A stretch of DNA of 64,000 nucleotides from Chlamydomonas reinhardtii (lineage: Eukaryota > Chlorophyta > Chlorophyceae > Chlamydomonadales > Chlamydomonadaceae). The stretch covers positions 2,164,721 through 2,228,720 of the forward strand of contig NC_057010.1 of assembly GCF_000002595.2 (NCBI RefSeq). Reading direction: 5' to 3'. The notes under the pieces were generated by a model, which made no database searches, was not told the DNA's origin, and saw only the letters and a list, made by a program, of their open reading frames with translations. Below, piece after piece: positions 23,409 through 33,054 of this stretch; the first letter of the stretch is position 1; every line of letters starts with the position of its first letter. The translations under genes and the position numbers were made by a program.

Positions 23409-26400
23409 ATGCAGTCCCAAAATGCTCCCGCGAGCCCTGTCGCCCAGTTCTTCAAGACCACGAACCTGGTCTTGACAGTCTTTGACACTCGGCGGGGACA
23501 ATGCGAGGGCGAGGAGCATGAGAAGCTGCTTTCGTTCTTCCCGACGGTCGCGCCCGTCAACGTGCGCACGTCCATCGTGGGGCTGGCCCAGGCTGTGGCC
23601 TCGTTTGCGGACACGCTGACGCAGGTGAGGCATGGAGCTACGCATGTTGAAGGGTCGGATCGTGTGTAGAAGCTGTTGTGGGCGCTGGGCAGCAGGGCTT
23701 GGAAGGGCAGACACGCCTGCTGTGAGCGTGCCGACGGCACTAGGGTTTGCCACGCGGGCATGGCGGGCCTGCAGGGCTCTTTGCTCGCAGCTCATTACCA
23801 ATGCATAGCACGGCTAGGTCGACCCTGTGTAATGGGGCATGCGTGGCGGGCGCATTCCGTACGCCAGCGCTTGTGACTAACCGCACCTGCGCCCCGCCGC
23901 GTGCGCCCGCCACGCCCACACCTGCCACGCTCCCCCTCACTTTCCCCCACACCGGCACAAAACGTGCAAACGCACGAGCAACGCCCCTGGCTCTCGCCCC
24001 ACCACACTCTGAACTACAAGATCACATCTTCGCGGCGCGCAGGACGGCTGCCGCTACAAGTCCATGGTGGCAGAGACCAACAAGTGGGTGATGCTGGAGG
24101 TTGAGCCGGAGGTTTGGATCATGGCGGTGAGTGAGTGAGTGAGTGAGAGAGTGAGTGGCGCAAGCCACAGCCCGCGTGACCGCGAGGCCGCGAGGCCGCG
24201 GAGAAAAGGGAGCGGGCTAGCCGACCATGACGGACGGGTTGAAGAGTCAAGTGACAGGGGGAGGGGGCGTGATGCCGGGTTGCGGGTACCGGCTGGAGCT
24301 GGTCGCAGGCCGTGGAATGCAGTCGACAAAGGATGCTGCCACTGTTGCCCAGCGACACACGAGGCATGGTGGCGAAATGAGATTCGTGATGGCGTCCTTC
24401 GGCCCTATTCACTGTGAACTTTTATGGTTCAATACGGTACTGATCTCTGCTGTACAGGTGGTGCGCAAGTCCTGGGCCAGCGGCACCGCCACCGACGCCG
24501 CCTTCCGCTCGCTACTGACCGGCCTGTACGACGTGTTCGTGCTGCTGCACGGCCGCATCGGCACGCTGCTGGAGCAGGTGGGGGAGGGGAGGGGAGGGGA
24601 GCGATTTCACGGTTCCCAGTGAAGGAACAGGAGGCGTGGGCTGGCGTGGTTGGGGCGGGGGCGGTGGGCGTGTGGGCCTGCAGAGCCGCCCGTGCCTATC
24701 ACCTCCACCGTGTCTCGCATGAGCGGCTACCCCACCCTCGCCCTGACTCGCGCCTGCGCAGGACCCCACCGCCTTCACGGTGCGGCGGGTGCTGCAACCA
24801 CTGCTGGACGAGGCCGGGGCCAGGCTGCTGCGGCCCGACGCCGCCGCCGGCCGCGAGCCGGGCGGGCTGTTCAGCTGCCTGGCCAACCCGCTGGCGCCGC
24901 ACGCGTCCGGGGCGGCGGCGGCGGTGCCGCTGCTGCCCACCTCGCACGGCACCTTCCTGGGTGGGTGCGGGGGCGGGGGCAGGCGTGGGGCGCAGGCATG
25001 GGGTGCAGGCGTGTATGCGTGCGTGTGCTGGATGTGGGCGCGAGTGCGGGTGCGTGAGTGTGTGTGTGTGGGTGGGGGGGGGTTTAGAGCGTGGGAAAGG
25101 AGGGGGCTCTGCGCTCTCCCTTTCATGCTGAGTATCACTCACCCGTCCCCCCTCCCACGTCCGCCCGCCCGCCCGCCCGCCACGTCCTGTGTACGGCATG
25201 CGCCCTGTCCTTGTCGTACGTACGAGCACGCAGCCGTACAGTGTCTGGTCAACCAGCTGCTGGTGGCTTCCTTCTACGGGTCTCGTCTGGTGGCGGGCTG
25301 CGTGGTGCTTTGGTCTGGTCTGCCGCTGTGGAGCACGCTGGGCCCACGGGACACGTCGGCGCTGGTCACGCTGGCGGGCCGGGCGTTGGTGCCGGCGGCG
25401 CGCGCGGCGCAGCGGGTGCGTTGGGGCGCGCTTGGGGTTGGGGCGTCCTCCGGAGCATAAAGTGATGGTGGCAGCGTTCCAGGCAAAAGCAGCGGGCTGG
25501 GTGCAGTACTTGTGAACAAGGCAAGCGTACGACACCCTCGATGCCTTCGTCGCCGTCTGCATCATTCGTCTTGGACTTGCCCTGTCTTTACCGCAAACCG
25601 CCGCCCTCCACGCACTCTACTCGGTGGTGATCTCCCAGGCTCGGCCCGGCGGCGCCGGCACCTCGCTCGTGCTCGGCGGCGTCGGAGGCGGCGTGGTGGG
25701 CGGCGGCGCCGGCGGCGAGACCGCGCATGAGACGCTGCTGTGCCCGCTGCAGTGGCGCGCCGGCGGCGGCATCCAGGCCGGCGTGCCGCCGTCGCCGGCG
25801 GTGGCAGCCGCCGCCGCGGTGGGCGGCGGTGGCGGCGTGCCGCAGCTACCTGTGTCGTCGTCCGCCGCCGCGGGGCCGTCAGCGGCGTCGCCGTCGGGCG
25901 GCGCAGCCGCCGGTGCTGGAGGTGGCGGCGGCGGCGGCGGCGGCATTGGCACTCCGCTGCCTCCCTTCCTGAGCTGTTTCCTGCGGCCGCGACTACGTGC
26001 GTCCATGTATGCGCCGGGCGGGGCGGCGCTGGCGCTGCCTATGGACTCGGTGCTGCCCATGGCGCACGTGTGGCTGAGGGTGGGTTGCGGGGTGCAGGAT
26101 GCGGGGTGCGCAGGTTGCTGTCCCTGGGTGTTGTGGTGTGTTCTGTGGATGTGTCGTGCATGCATGCGGGCATGTGCCAGTGCGCGCCAGGTTCAGCCAG
26201 CTCGCGGTACGTCCGCAGCTGTCACGGCCATTCTGCTCCTCCACGGCACACGCCCTCCACCTCGCTCGACTGCCCTCCGCCTGTCCACGCGCCCATGTGT
26301 TCCTGCTGCTCCCACTGGACGTCGCGTCTTCCATACGCGTGATTGCTTTACTCCGTCCTCCACATGAACGGCGTACCCGCCCTCCCTCCCCCCTCCTCCG

Positions 26401-27779
26401 CCCCGCCAGGGCTCCTGCGAGTGGGCCCAGCTGCTGCCGTACCACCGCGGGCAGCTGCTGGTGCTGGCGCTGCTGCATGACGGCCCGCCGCCCGCACCCG
26501 AGGTGGGTCGGACGGCACGTGTCTGTATTCACCGTACATGTGCACACGACTGACGACGGGGCCCAGGCAGTGGACCAGAGCTGCACTAGGCGCCTCGACG
26601 CATTCTGGAGTTGGGAGTTGGGAATTGGGACCGCATTAAGAGCTCAATCGGTGAGCCCGCACGCGCACGCACGCACACGCGCGCACGCACAGGTGCTGGT
26701 GCATCGCATACACTGTCTTTGCGGAATGTTTTCCTGGTGCTCTGTACCTCAGGTGCTGGCGGCGCTGGCGGCGGTGCTCAACCGCGGCGCGGGCCCGGCG
26801 GCGGCGGCGCTGGCGGCGGAGGTGCCGGCGCGCAGCAGTGCGGTGTGGCACGAGAAGGGGCATCGCTACTGCTACACGGACGCGCTGAGTCACGGCACCA
26901 GGTGGGCCGACATGCGCGTGCGGCACCCGCGCAGGCATGCCCTCTCCGCGGCCGCCGCGCGTGGCGGCGTTTACGGTGTGCTGCTGTCGGTTGGTGTTTG
27001 TCACAGGGCTTTGTTGTCGTCACGCAGTGCTGGGCTTGGCGGGTGGCCCTGTGTGCGGGTGCAACTGGACGACCTGCCCCAAGACCTGTCCTTGGCTCCA
27101 CGCACCGTGGGCAGTGTGGGCACTGGTTGTGACCAGTTTTGCCATTCGTTATGCCTCACCACGGGGCACCGCCATCCTCCTGGCCTCCTGCCCCCTCGCT
27201 CCCGTACAACAGCTCGCATATGCGGGTAATGCGGCTGCAATTCCTCCTTGCAGCGCGACTGCTTCCTTGCGGGACCGGTTCAGAGCTAAGCCCTCGCTCC
27301 CTCGCTCCCGCAGGTACTCCCCCGCCAAGAAGGTGCAGACGCTGTCCGCCTCCTGCCTCCGACACCTGGCGCACCTGCGCAGCAAGATGGACGAGTGGGA
27401 AACCACACGGCTGCAACAACAGCAGCAGCAACACCACCAACAACAGAAACAGCAAGAAGCAGGCACGAGCGGGACCGCCGGCGGCTCCGCCGCTAGCTCC
27501 GTCCTCGACGGCACCTCCGACGTCGAAGACGCCGACGGCGGCGGCGGAGCCGCCGCCGCCGCCTCCGGCGGCCTGTTGGGCGACGCCGGGGATGCGGAGT
27601 TGGTGGTTCGTACGGCGCATGACGCGTGGCTGGTGCTGCGGTCCGCCGCCGGCGGGCGGCGGCTGTACACGGCGGCGGAGCAGGGGCTGCAGGGGCCGGA
27701 GCTGAGCCTGGCGGGCGCGGCGGCGGCGACCGAGGTGCTGTGCGACCGGCTGTTCCCGGGCGTGTTCGTGCAGCCATGA
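23409..27779 (+). CDS. CCZ1: CCZ1-type vacuolar fusion protein (longin-domain GEF subunit)
   Basis: Nine exons agree in phase: 23409-23624, 24043-24126, 24458-24577, 24762-24960, 25234-25415, 25639-26079, 26410-26502, 26753-26901 and 27314-27779; 649 residues. The N-terminal longin domain matches CCZ1: NLVLTVFDTRRGQCEGEE, LLSFFPTVAPVNVRTSIVGL and WVMLEVEPEVWIMAVV. Downstream CCZ1 regions are also present (LYDVFVLLHGRIGTLLEQ; HEKGHRYCYTDALSHGTR near the C-terminus). CCZ1 with MON1 activates Rab7 at late endosomes and vacuoles. The protein is longer than animal CCZ1 (about 480 residues) because of Gly/Ala-rich insertions in exon 6 and a Gln-rich, Gly/Ala-rich insertion in exon 9. The start is the first ATG upstream of the conserved domain. 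Confidence 0.9.
26706..26748 (+). repeat. Dispersed ~45-bp intronic repeat, copy in CCZ1
   Basis: Reads CATACACTGTCTTTGC then GTTTTCCTGGTGCTCTGTACC. It is the last ~45 bases of the intron before CCZ1 exon 8, ending 4 bases before the AG acceptor, and follows a (CG/CA)-alternating tract. Sense orientation relative to the gene. Confidence 0.8.
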
Positions 27780-28454
27780 CAGCCATGAGGCTGGGAGGAC
27801 GTGGGTGCGTGAGGGCGGGCCGGTGCGGGGGGTTGTAAGTACCGGTGCGGGGAGGGGGCGCCATCCCTGGAGCCGTGTTGCGAGCGGAGACGGTCGAAAG
27901 AAGGCTTGGAGCGCCAGGCGAGCTGCCAGGGATGCGCTACACCAGCTGACGTGAGTGCAGCGAGGTGGCGACCCTCCTCCTGGGTTGTTGGGCTTGGGCG
28001 CAGGGGTGGTACGGGTGGAGGCTTCAGCGCGGCGGCGGCGGCAGCGGCGGCGGCGGCGGCGCAGCGCTGTGGCCTGTGGGGCAGACCAGGCCGCCATGCA
28101 TGGGCAAGGGCATGCTGGACGGCGGTGTTGGCTGTTGCGATGGCGGCGAGAGCCAGGGGGGGCCCAGCGCTGATGGTGGCCACTTCGTCGCCCGCTTAGA
28201 AGCGGGCGTAGGCGGGGGTGTAGCCTTTGGCGGGGGCTGGCTGGCGCAGTGATGCACGTGACCGGGCCGTGGACTGGATGCATGCGATGGGGGCGGGGAG
28301 GGGGGGGGGGGGGGGGGGGGCAGAGCAAGTGTGCAAGCTCGGCGGTGCGGGCGGGGCTAGCATACTCATTGCATGTATGCATCGTTCCGGTATAAGTCCC
28401 ATACTCCATTGAAGTGCGTCTTCCACGAGTAATCGTCTCGGTAAACTGTTCAAC
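27780..28454. other. CCZ1-MYND intergenic region with G homopolymer
   Basis: Contains the CCZ1 3' end and the presumed promoter of the MYND gene. A near-uninterrupted run of about 24 G at 28297-28320 is the main feature. Such tracts form quadruplexes and are error-prone in sequencing. Confidence 0.7.
27834..27838 (+). terminator. TGTAA poly(A) signal of CCZ1
   Basis: TGTAA, the volvocine polyadenylation signal, lies 55 bases after the CCZ1 stop codon. Confidence 0.65.
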
Positions 28455-31400
28455 ATGCCACCGCGACGGCGTCATCTCGCTGCCACTCTATTGGATAGGA
28501 TGAAAGCAGAGATGCAATACTTTGCTGGCCTTCACGAGGACACACTGGTCGATCCAGCCCGCGCCGAGGACCTCTCAGACCTGATATCGGAAGCGTTCAG
28601 TTCAAATCTGGCCTTTACCGACAATATAGATGTCCTGAGCAGCATCGTGGCTGCGCATGGCTGGGCCGCACGCGCACTCGCCGCAGACGTGCTAAACCGC
28701 CCGGCTGGCGTCGTGCTGGAGGCGATGGTGAGGATAATCGATAGCATACTTGATATAATGCAGTCTTCCGACCGAGCTGGCCGACTGGTCCGCGCCCTCA
28801 TCCGTGCTGACACGCTGGCCGTCTACTCGCGGTTCTGCGCACGGACGCTCGTGCCCACCAGGGGGCCCGCCACCCGCCACAGAGCCCTCCCGCCGGACCA
28901 GCTCAAGCTTCTGCTGCTCACGAATGTGATCAGAAACCTGCACAGGCTCATCACGTGCGCGGTGGACAGCCCGGACGCTGGCCTGCAGCAGGAGTTGATG
29001 TCGGCGCTGGCGCACACGCAGCTGCTCGAACACGCAGCCCGGGCGCTGATGCACGCCGCCCAGTCCACCTCGTCAGCAGGCGTTTCAGGATCAGCCGCGT
29101 CCTCAGCATCGGGGCCGGCAGATGAGAGCCGGTCAACCGTGTCAGCGGCAGTGGCCCATTTCTCCAACTCGCTCATCTCTCTGGTGGGAGGGAACCTGGC
29201 CATCGTGGCCGTCTGCCCACGGCCCCGGAAGAAGGACGCACTCCACGATGTCGAGTTCAATGCACAGCAGCTCGAGCTGCTGCAGCAGCTGCGGCCGCTG
29301 CTGGCCGGCCGCTGCGTGCAGCTCTTCGCGGCGTGGGCGGGCTTGTGCGCGGCCATGGCCTTCCGGCAGCAGGCCGCAGACGGCAGTGTTCAGAAGGCCT
29401 TGGCACCGACTGAGGCACAGTTGCAGCACGGGCTGCCGCCTGCGCTAATACAGTCGCTGCGTCTGTCGCCAGACTCTGCGGATGTACTACGCGTGGCAAC
29501 CGCGGTGCGTGTGCTGGTGCTTGTAGCACCATGTCTGATTGAGCTGACGGGAAAGATTGGAAAGGCACAACCTAAGTACATGAACTGTATCCTGACATTC
29601 ACGTTGCGCCCTCTCACCGCCTTGCAGACACTTAGCACGGTCATACAGGTGACGGTCAGCGGCCCCTGCGACCTGGCCATCGCTCAGCCGCCCGCCGGCC
29701 ACGACCGCCTGCCGCCGCAAAGCCCCCAGCTGCAGCCGCAGACGCAGCAATTAGCGAAGCCATCGGTGGGGCCGTCACCATCATTACCATCCTTGTCGGC
29801 AGCAGCAGCAGCAGCAGCAGTGCCGTACAGCGCCGTACACGCGTACGGCCTGCTGGAAGAGGTCGGGTACTGCCTGGCCTGCCACGGCAGCTGCCGTGTC
29901 GAAAACTTGAGCTTGATCGCCGTAGTAATGGGCCGACTGCTGGCGGAGCTGCCGCCGCCGCGGGCGGCGGTGCTGCTGCCGGGCTGGTGGCGGCTGCTAG
30001 CGCAGCAGCCGTCCATGCTCCTGCAGCCGACCTGGTTAGTGCAGGTCGTTGGGGAGCTGCTGCGGCTGCAGCTGAATGCGCCGCCGCCCGCCGCATGGGC
30101 TGCTGACGCGACGGATGCAGCTTCCGCGGTTGCGGCGGGCGTGGACTGGCCGCAGCAAGGGGCTGCAGCGCACAACTTGGGAGGAAAGCCCGCCGTTGGG
30201 GCTGCCGCTGCGCCGATAGCAGCAAAGGCAGCAGCCAGCCTGGCGCTTGAGAGGGACCCCAGCTACAGCCTGCGCTGCGCGCTGGAGGCGGGGCTGCTTC
30301 CGGCGCTGGAGCGGTGCCTGCGCACCCCGCAGGCCTGGCGGCAGGTCGGCAGTCAGCCGGACAGCGCATGCAGCCTGCTGCTCGTCGTGAACAGCGTGCT
30401 GCGCGACTCAGGCGTGTGGCCCGCAGTGCTGGCGCGCGGTCCCGTGCAGCAGGCGGTGTCGCTGATTGCCACGCTGGGCACAGCAGCCCGGCTACTGCAG
30501 GTGGAGGAGACCTGGTGCGGCGTGATCAGGCTCGCGTCGCAGCCGGGTACGGAGCGGGGCACGGAGCTCGGCGCCGGGGACCACCTGTGTGCCTACCTGG
30601 CCGCAATGCTGGAGCAGGGTGCGGACGTGCGGGCGCTGCGCGAGCGCGCACAGCGGCAGCGAGAGGGGCAGCCGCAGCCGCAGCAGGAGGCGCGGCAGCC
30701 AGCAGCGCAGCGGCAGGGGCAGGGGCCACAGGGGCAGCCAGAGCAGCCACCTCCACAGGGTGCAGCCACCAACGCCGCGACCACAGCCGCAGCCGCAGCC
30801 GCAGCAGCTCCCACACTGCACCTGAACTCGGTGATGGAGGCAATGCTGCTGGAGGACGGCAGTGTCAGGCCCTCCACGTTCTCCATCGCCTGGATGGCGG
30901 CGGCGGGCGGCCTGCCCGCGCCCGGCTCCGCAGCGGACCGACAGCAGCAGCTGCTCACCAGCTTTGCGGTGTACCACTGGCTGCCGGTGCTGGCGAAGGC
31001 TACACGGGAGGCCATGCAAGACCTGCAGGCGTGCGCCGGGCGCACGCTGGCGCAAGCGCTCCTAGTGGGGCGCCTGCTGATGGATGTGCTCTGGCGCGAG
31101 GATTGCTCCCAGGCAGAAGCGGGCGACGGCGCGGGCGCAGGAGCCGGTGGAAAGGCAAGCAGCCCGCGGCCCGACGGGGCGTGGTGGGACGGCATGGCGC
31201 CGACTGGCGAGTCGCTTGCTAACCACATGCACCAGATCGTGTGTGTGCTGGCCACGGGCGCCGTAGAGCCGCTGCTCCAGCAGTGCGACGCGTGGCAGCA
31301 GGTGGCAACATTGGACCTGCTGCAGTCATACTGGACATGCTTCGACAACATGGCGCGCGTGGCGACGTATTTGCAAGCGATGGATGCGGCCCAGAAGCAG

Positions 31401-32234
31401 CAGCGGCAGCAGCAGCGGGAGCAGCAGCGGGAGCAGCAGCGGCGGCGGCGGCGGCGACCGGAGGATGTGCAGCAGAACGAGCAGGTGGGTTGTGGCGAGG
31501 GCAGCAGCAGCGGCAGTGGAGGCGGCGGCAACTGCTGCAGCCAGTCACTGCACGAGCTGATGTTGCCGTTCGTGGCGCCGCTGCCGGCTCAGCGCCTGGC
31601 GGCGGCTCACGGGCGGCAGGACTTGTTCGATTACCTGGGCGCAGTGGCGGTGGAAGCGAAATGGGAGATTTTGATTGAGTGCGCAAATGCTGCAGCCGAC
31701 ACGGACGAGCTTGAGCGCAAGCGCGAGATAGAACGTAGGTGCGACAGCTTGGCGAGTAGTAGCGACATAACGGATAGGTTGAGGGAGAAGTGGTCCGCCC
31801 CCATGCAGCCGCAGTACCCGTGGCTGCTGTCTCAAGGGGAGGTGCGGGCGGGGCTGCAGGACCTGATGGCCGCACAGGCTGCGGCAGCTGCGGCGGCTGC
31901 GCCGGTGCCCAGCGGTACGGGTGGCAGCAGCAGCAGCAGCAGCAGCAGTGGCGTCGACCATGGAAGCGGCAGTGGCAGCAGCAGTGGCAGTAGCGGTGGC
32001 CCGGTGTTTGTGCACAAGCTGTGCTGCAACCCGAAGTGCTGCTCGCTGGACGGCCCAAGCGCGTTGATCGCGCCCCGCAGCGGCAAGACGTGCGTGCGGT
32101 GCCGTGCTGCCACGTACTGCTGCGGCGCGTGCCAGCTGGCGGACTGGCGTGAGCGGCACTCTGGCACCTGCAGTGGAGCGGCGGCAGGGGCGGCAGGGGC
32201 AGTGCAGGCAGGGGCGAAGATGGCAGGAGTGTAA
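28455..32234 (+). CDS. MYND-type zinc-finger protein, intronless
   Basis: A single 1259-codon frame with no intron, unlike every other recognised gene in this window. The C-terminal ~50 residues form a MYND finger: a Cys pair (CCNPKC, about residue 1190), then CVRC (about 1213), YCCGAC, a Trp, and the His and Cys of RERHSGTC. MYND fingers bind proline-rich peptides in protein partners. The ~1190 residues before it are mostly helical-looking and Leu/Ala-rich with Gln-rich and Ala-rich runs; I recognise no SET, DNA-binding or repeat domain there. Large MYND families with degenerate N-terminal regions are typical of volvocine genomes. The start codon is the first ATG of the open frame (MPPRRRHLAATLLDRMKAE). 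The stop codon itself overlaps a TGTAA string. Confidence 0.88.
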   Translation: MPPRRRHLAATLLDRMKAEMQYFAGLHEDTLVDPARAEDLSDLISEAFSSNLAFTDNIDVLSSIVAAHGWAARALAADVLNRPAGVVLEAMVRIIDSILDIMQSSDRAGRLVRALIRADTLAVYSRFCARTLVPTRGPATRHRALPPDQLKLLLLTNVIRNLHRLITCAVDSPDAGLQQELMSALAHTQLLEHAARALMHAAQSTSSAGVSGSAASSASGPADESRSTVSAAVAHFSNSLISLVGGNLAIVAVCPRPRKKDALHDVEFNAQQLELLQQLRPLLAGRCVQLFAAWAGLCAAMAFRQQAADGSVQKALAPTEAQLQHGLPPALIQSLRLSPDSADVLRVATAVRVLVLVAPCLIELTGKIGKAQPKYMNCILTFTLRPLTALQTLSTVIQVTVSGPCDLAIAQPPAGHDRLPPQSPQLQPQTQQLAKPSVGPSPSLPSLSAAAAAAAVPYSAVHAYGLLEEVGYCLACHGSCRVENLSLIAVVMGRLLAELPPPRAAVLLPGWWRLLAQQPSMLLQPTWLVQVVGELLRLQLNAPPPAAWAADATDAASAVAAGVDWPQQGAAAHNLGGKPAVGAAAAPIAAKAAASLALERDPSYSLRCALEAGLLPALERCLRTPQAWRQVGSQPDSACSLLLVVNSVLRDSGVWPAVLARGPVQQAVSLIATLGTAARLLQVEETWCGVIRLASQPGTERGTELGAGDHLCAYLAAMLEQGADVRALRERAQRQREGQPQPQQEARQPAAQRQGQGPQGQPEQPPPQGAATNAATTAAAAAAAAPTLHLNSVMEAMLLEDGSVRPSTFSIAWMAAAGGLPAPGSAADRQQQLLTSFAVYHWLPVLAKATREAMQDLQACAGRTLAQALLVGRLLMDVLWREDCSQAEAGDGAGAGAGGKASSPRPDGAWWDGMAPTGESLANHMHQIVCVLATGAVEPLLQQCDAWQQVATLDLLQSYWTCFDNMARVATYLQAMDAAQKQQRQQQREQQREQQRRRRRRPEDVQQNEQVGCGEGSSSGSGGGGNCCSQSLHELMLPFVAPLPAQRLAAAHGRQDLFDYLGAVAVEAKWEILIECANAAADTDELERKREIERRCDSLASSSDITDRLREKWSAPMQPQYPWLLSQGEVRAGLQDLMAAQAAAAAAAAPVPSGTGGSSSSSSSSGVDHGSGSGSSSGSSGGPVFVHKLCCNPKCCSLDGPSALIAPRSGKTCVRCRAATYCCGACQLADWRERHSGTCSGAAAGAAGAVQAGAKMAGV

Positions 32235-33054
32235 GCTATTGAGACAAACACGTGACGCGTGGAGGTGCTCGAATGCTGCGTGTGATGGCACCTGAGCAGT
32301 GGCTTGTGGAGCATGCACGTACTTCGGGGCAGGGGCGGGTGCCCCTAATTGTGTGGTAGACGCCGCCTGCACCCGCAGCTGTAGGGACCTCATTGGAGGT
32401 GGGACGCCCTGGTTGGCAAGGCATGAGGAGCCCTCCATGAGCGGGGGAAAGCGCGGTTGCTCTGCTATAGCCTACAGCAATGAGCCGATGACTCAGTGCA
32501 GTTGGGGTTTGCTGCGAGCGCAGTTGCCCCGGGATTGGGGGTCGGGAGCGGCGTACCGGCATATGCGGAGGCTGTTGTGGATGGGTTGGTGTGTTGCGGC
32601 GGCGGAGCGTCCATGTGTACGGCATGACGGTATGTGCTCGTGTGCAGTTACTGCGGAGCTTTAAACGAAGGACAGATGGAAGCGGGAAAAGGTCTGAACA
32701 TCTGAGCGTAACACCTGCGTAGTCCTTCACTCGTATTCGCCCTGTTTGTGGCGGTCTCTACTTTACTGGAGATTTCAGGGTGCTTGGCAAACGCCGCTCG
32801 TGACCTGACCCAGCTTGAGATCGGCAGTTCGGGGCAGGGGTGGGCTTACCGGGGTTTATGATGAGGACCGTGGCAAAAGGCAACCGTGCCGGACCCTGCT
32901 GAGGTCGGCATGCCGTCATAAACCCTGACAATTTACAACAGCGCTCTGAATAATGGTGGCGATCCTTCCCCATTTCAATGCACACCGCCGACGATTCACG
33001 TCGCTTGTTTGCACTTCACACTTGAGCGAAGCTTCAACTCGTGCGAGTGCCACG
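32235..33054. other. MYND-flavin reductase intergenic stretch
   Basis: Presumed 3' flank of the MYND gene and promoter of the next gene. An alternative upstream start for that gene lies at 32953. No other feature seen. Confidence 0.5.

Noticed and set aside
16762-32962. A 16-base string GAATAATGGTGGCGAT shared between 16762 and 32947
   Set aside because: About one such 16-mer match is expected by chance in a window this size, and the flanks do not match.
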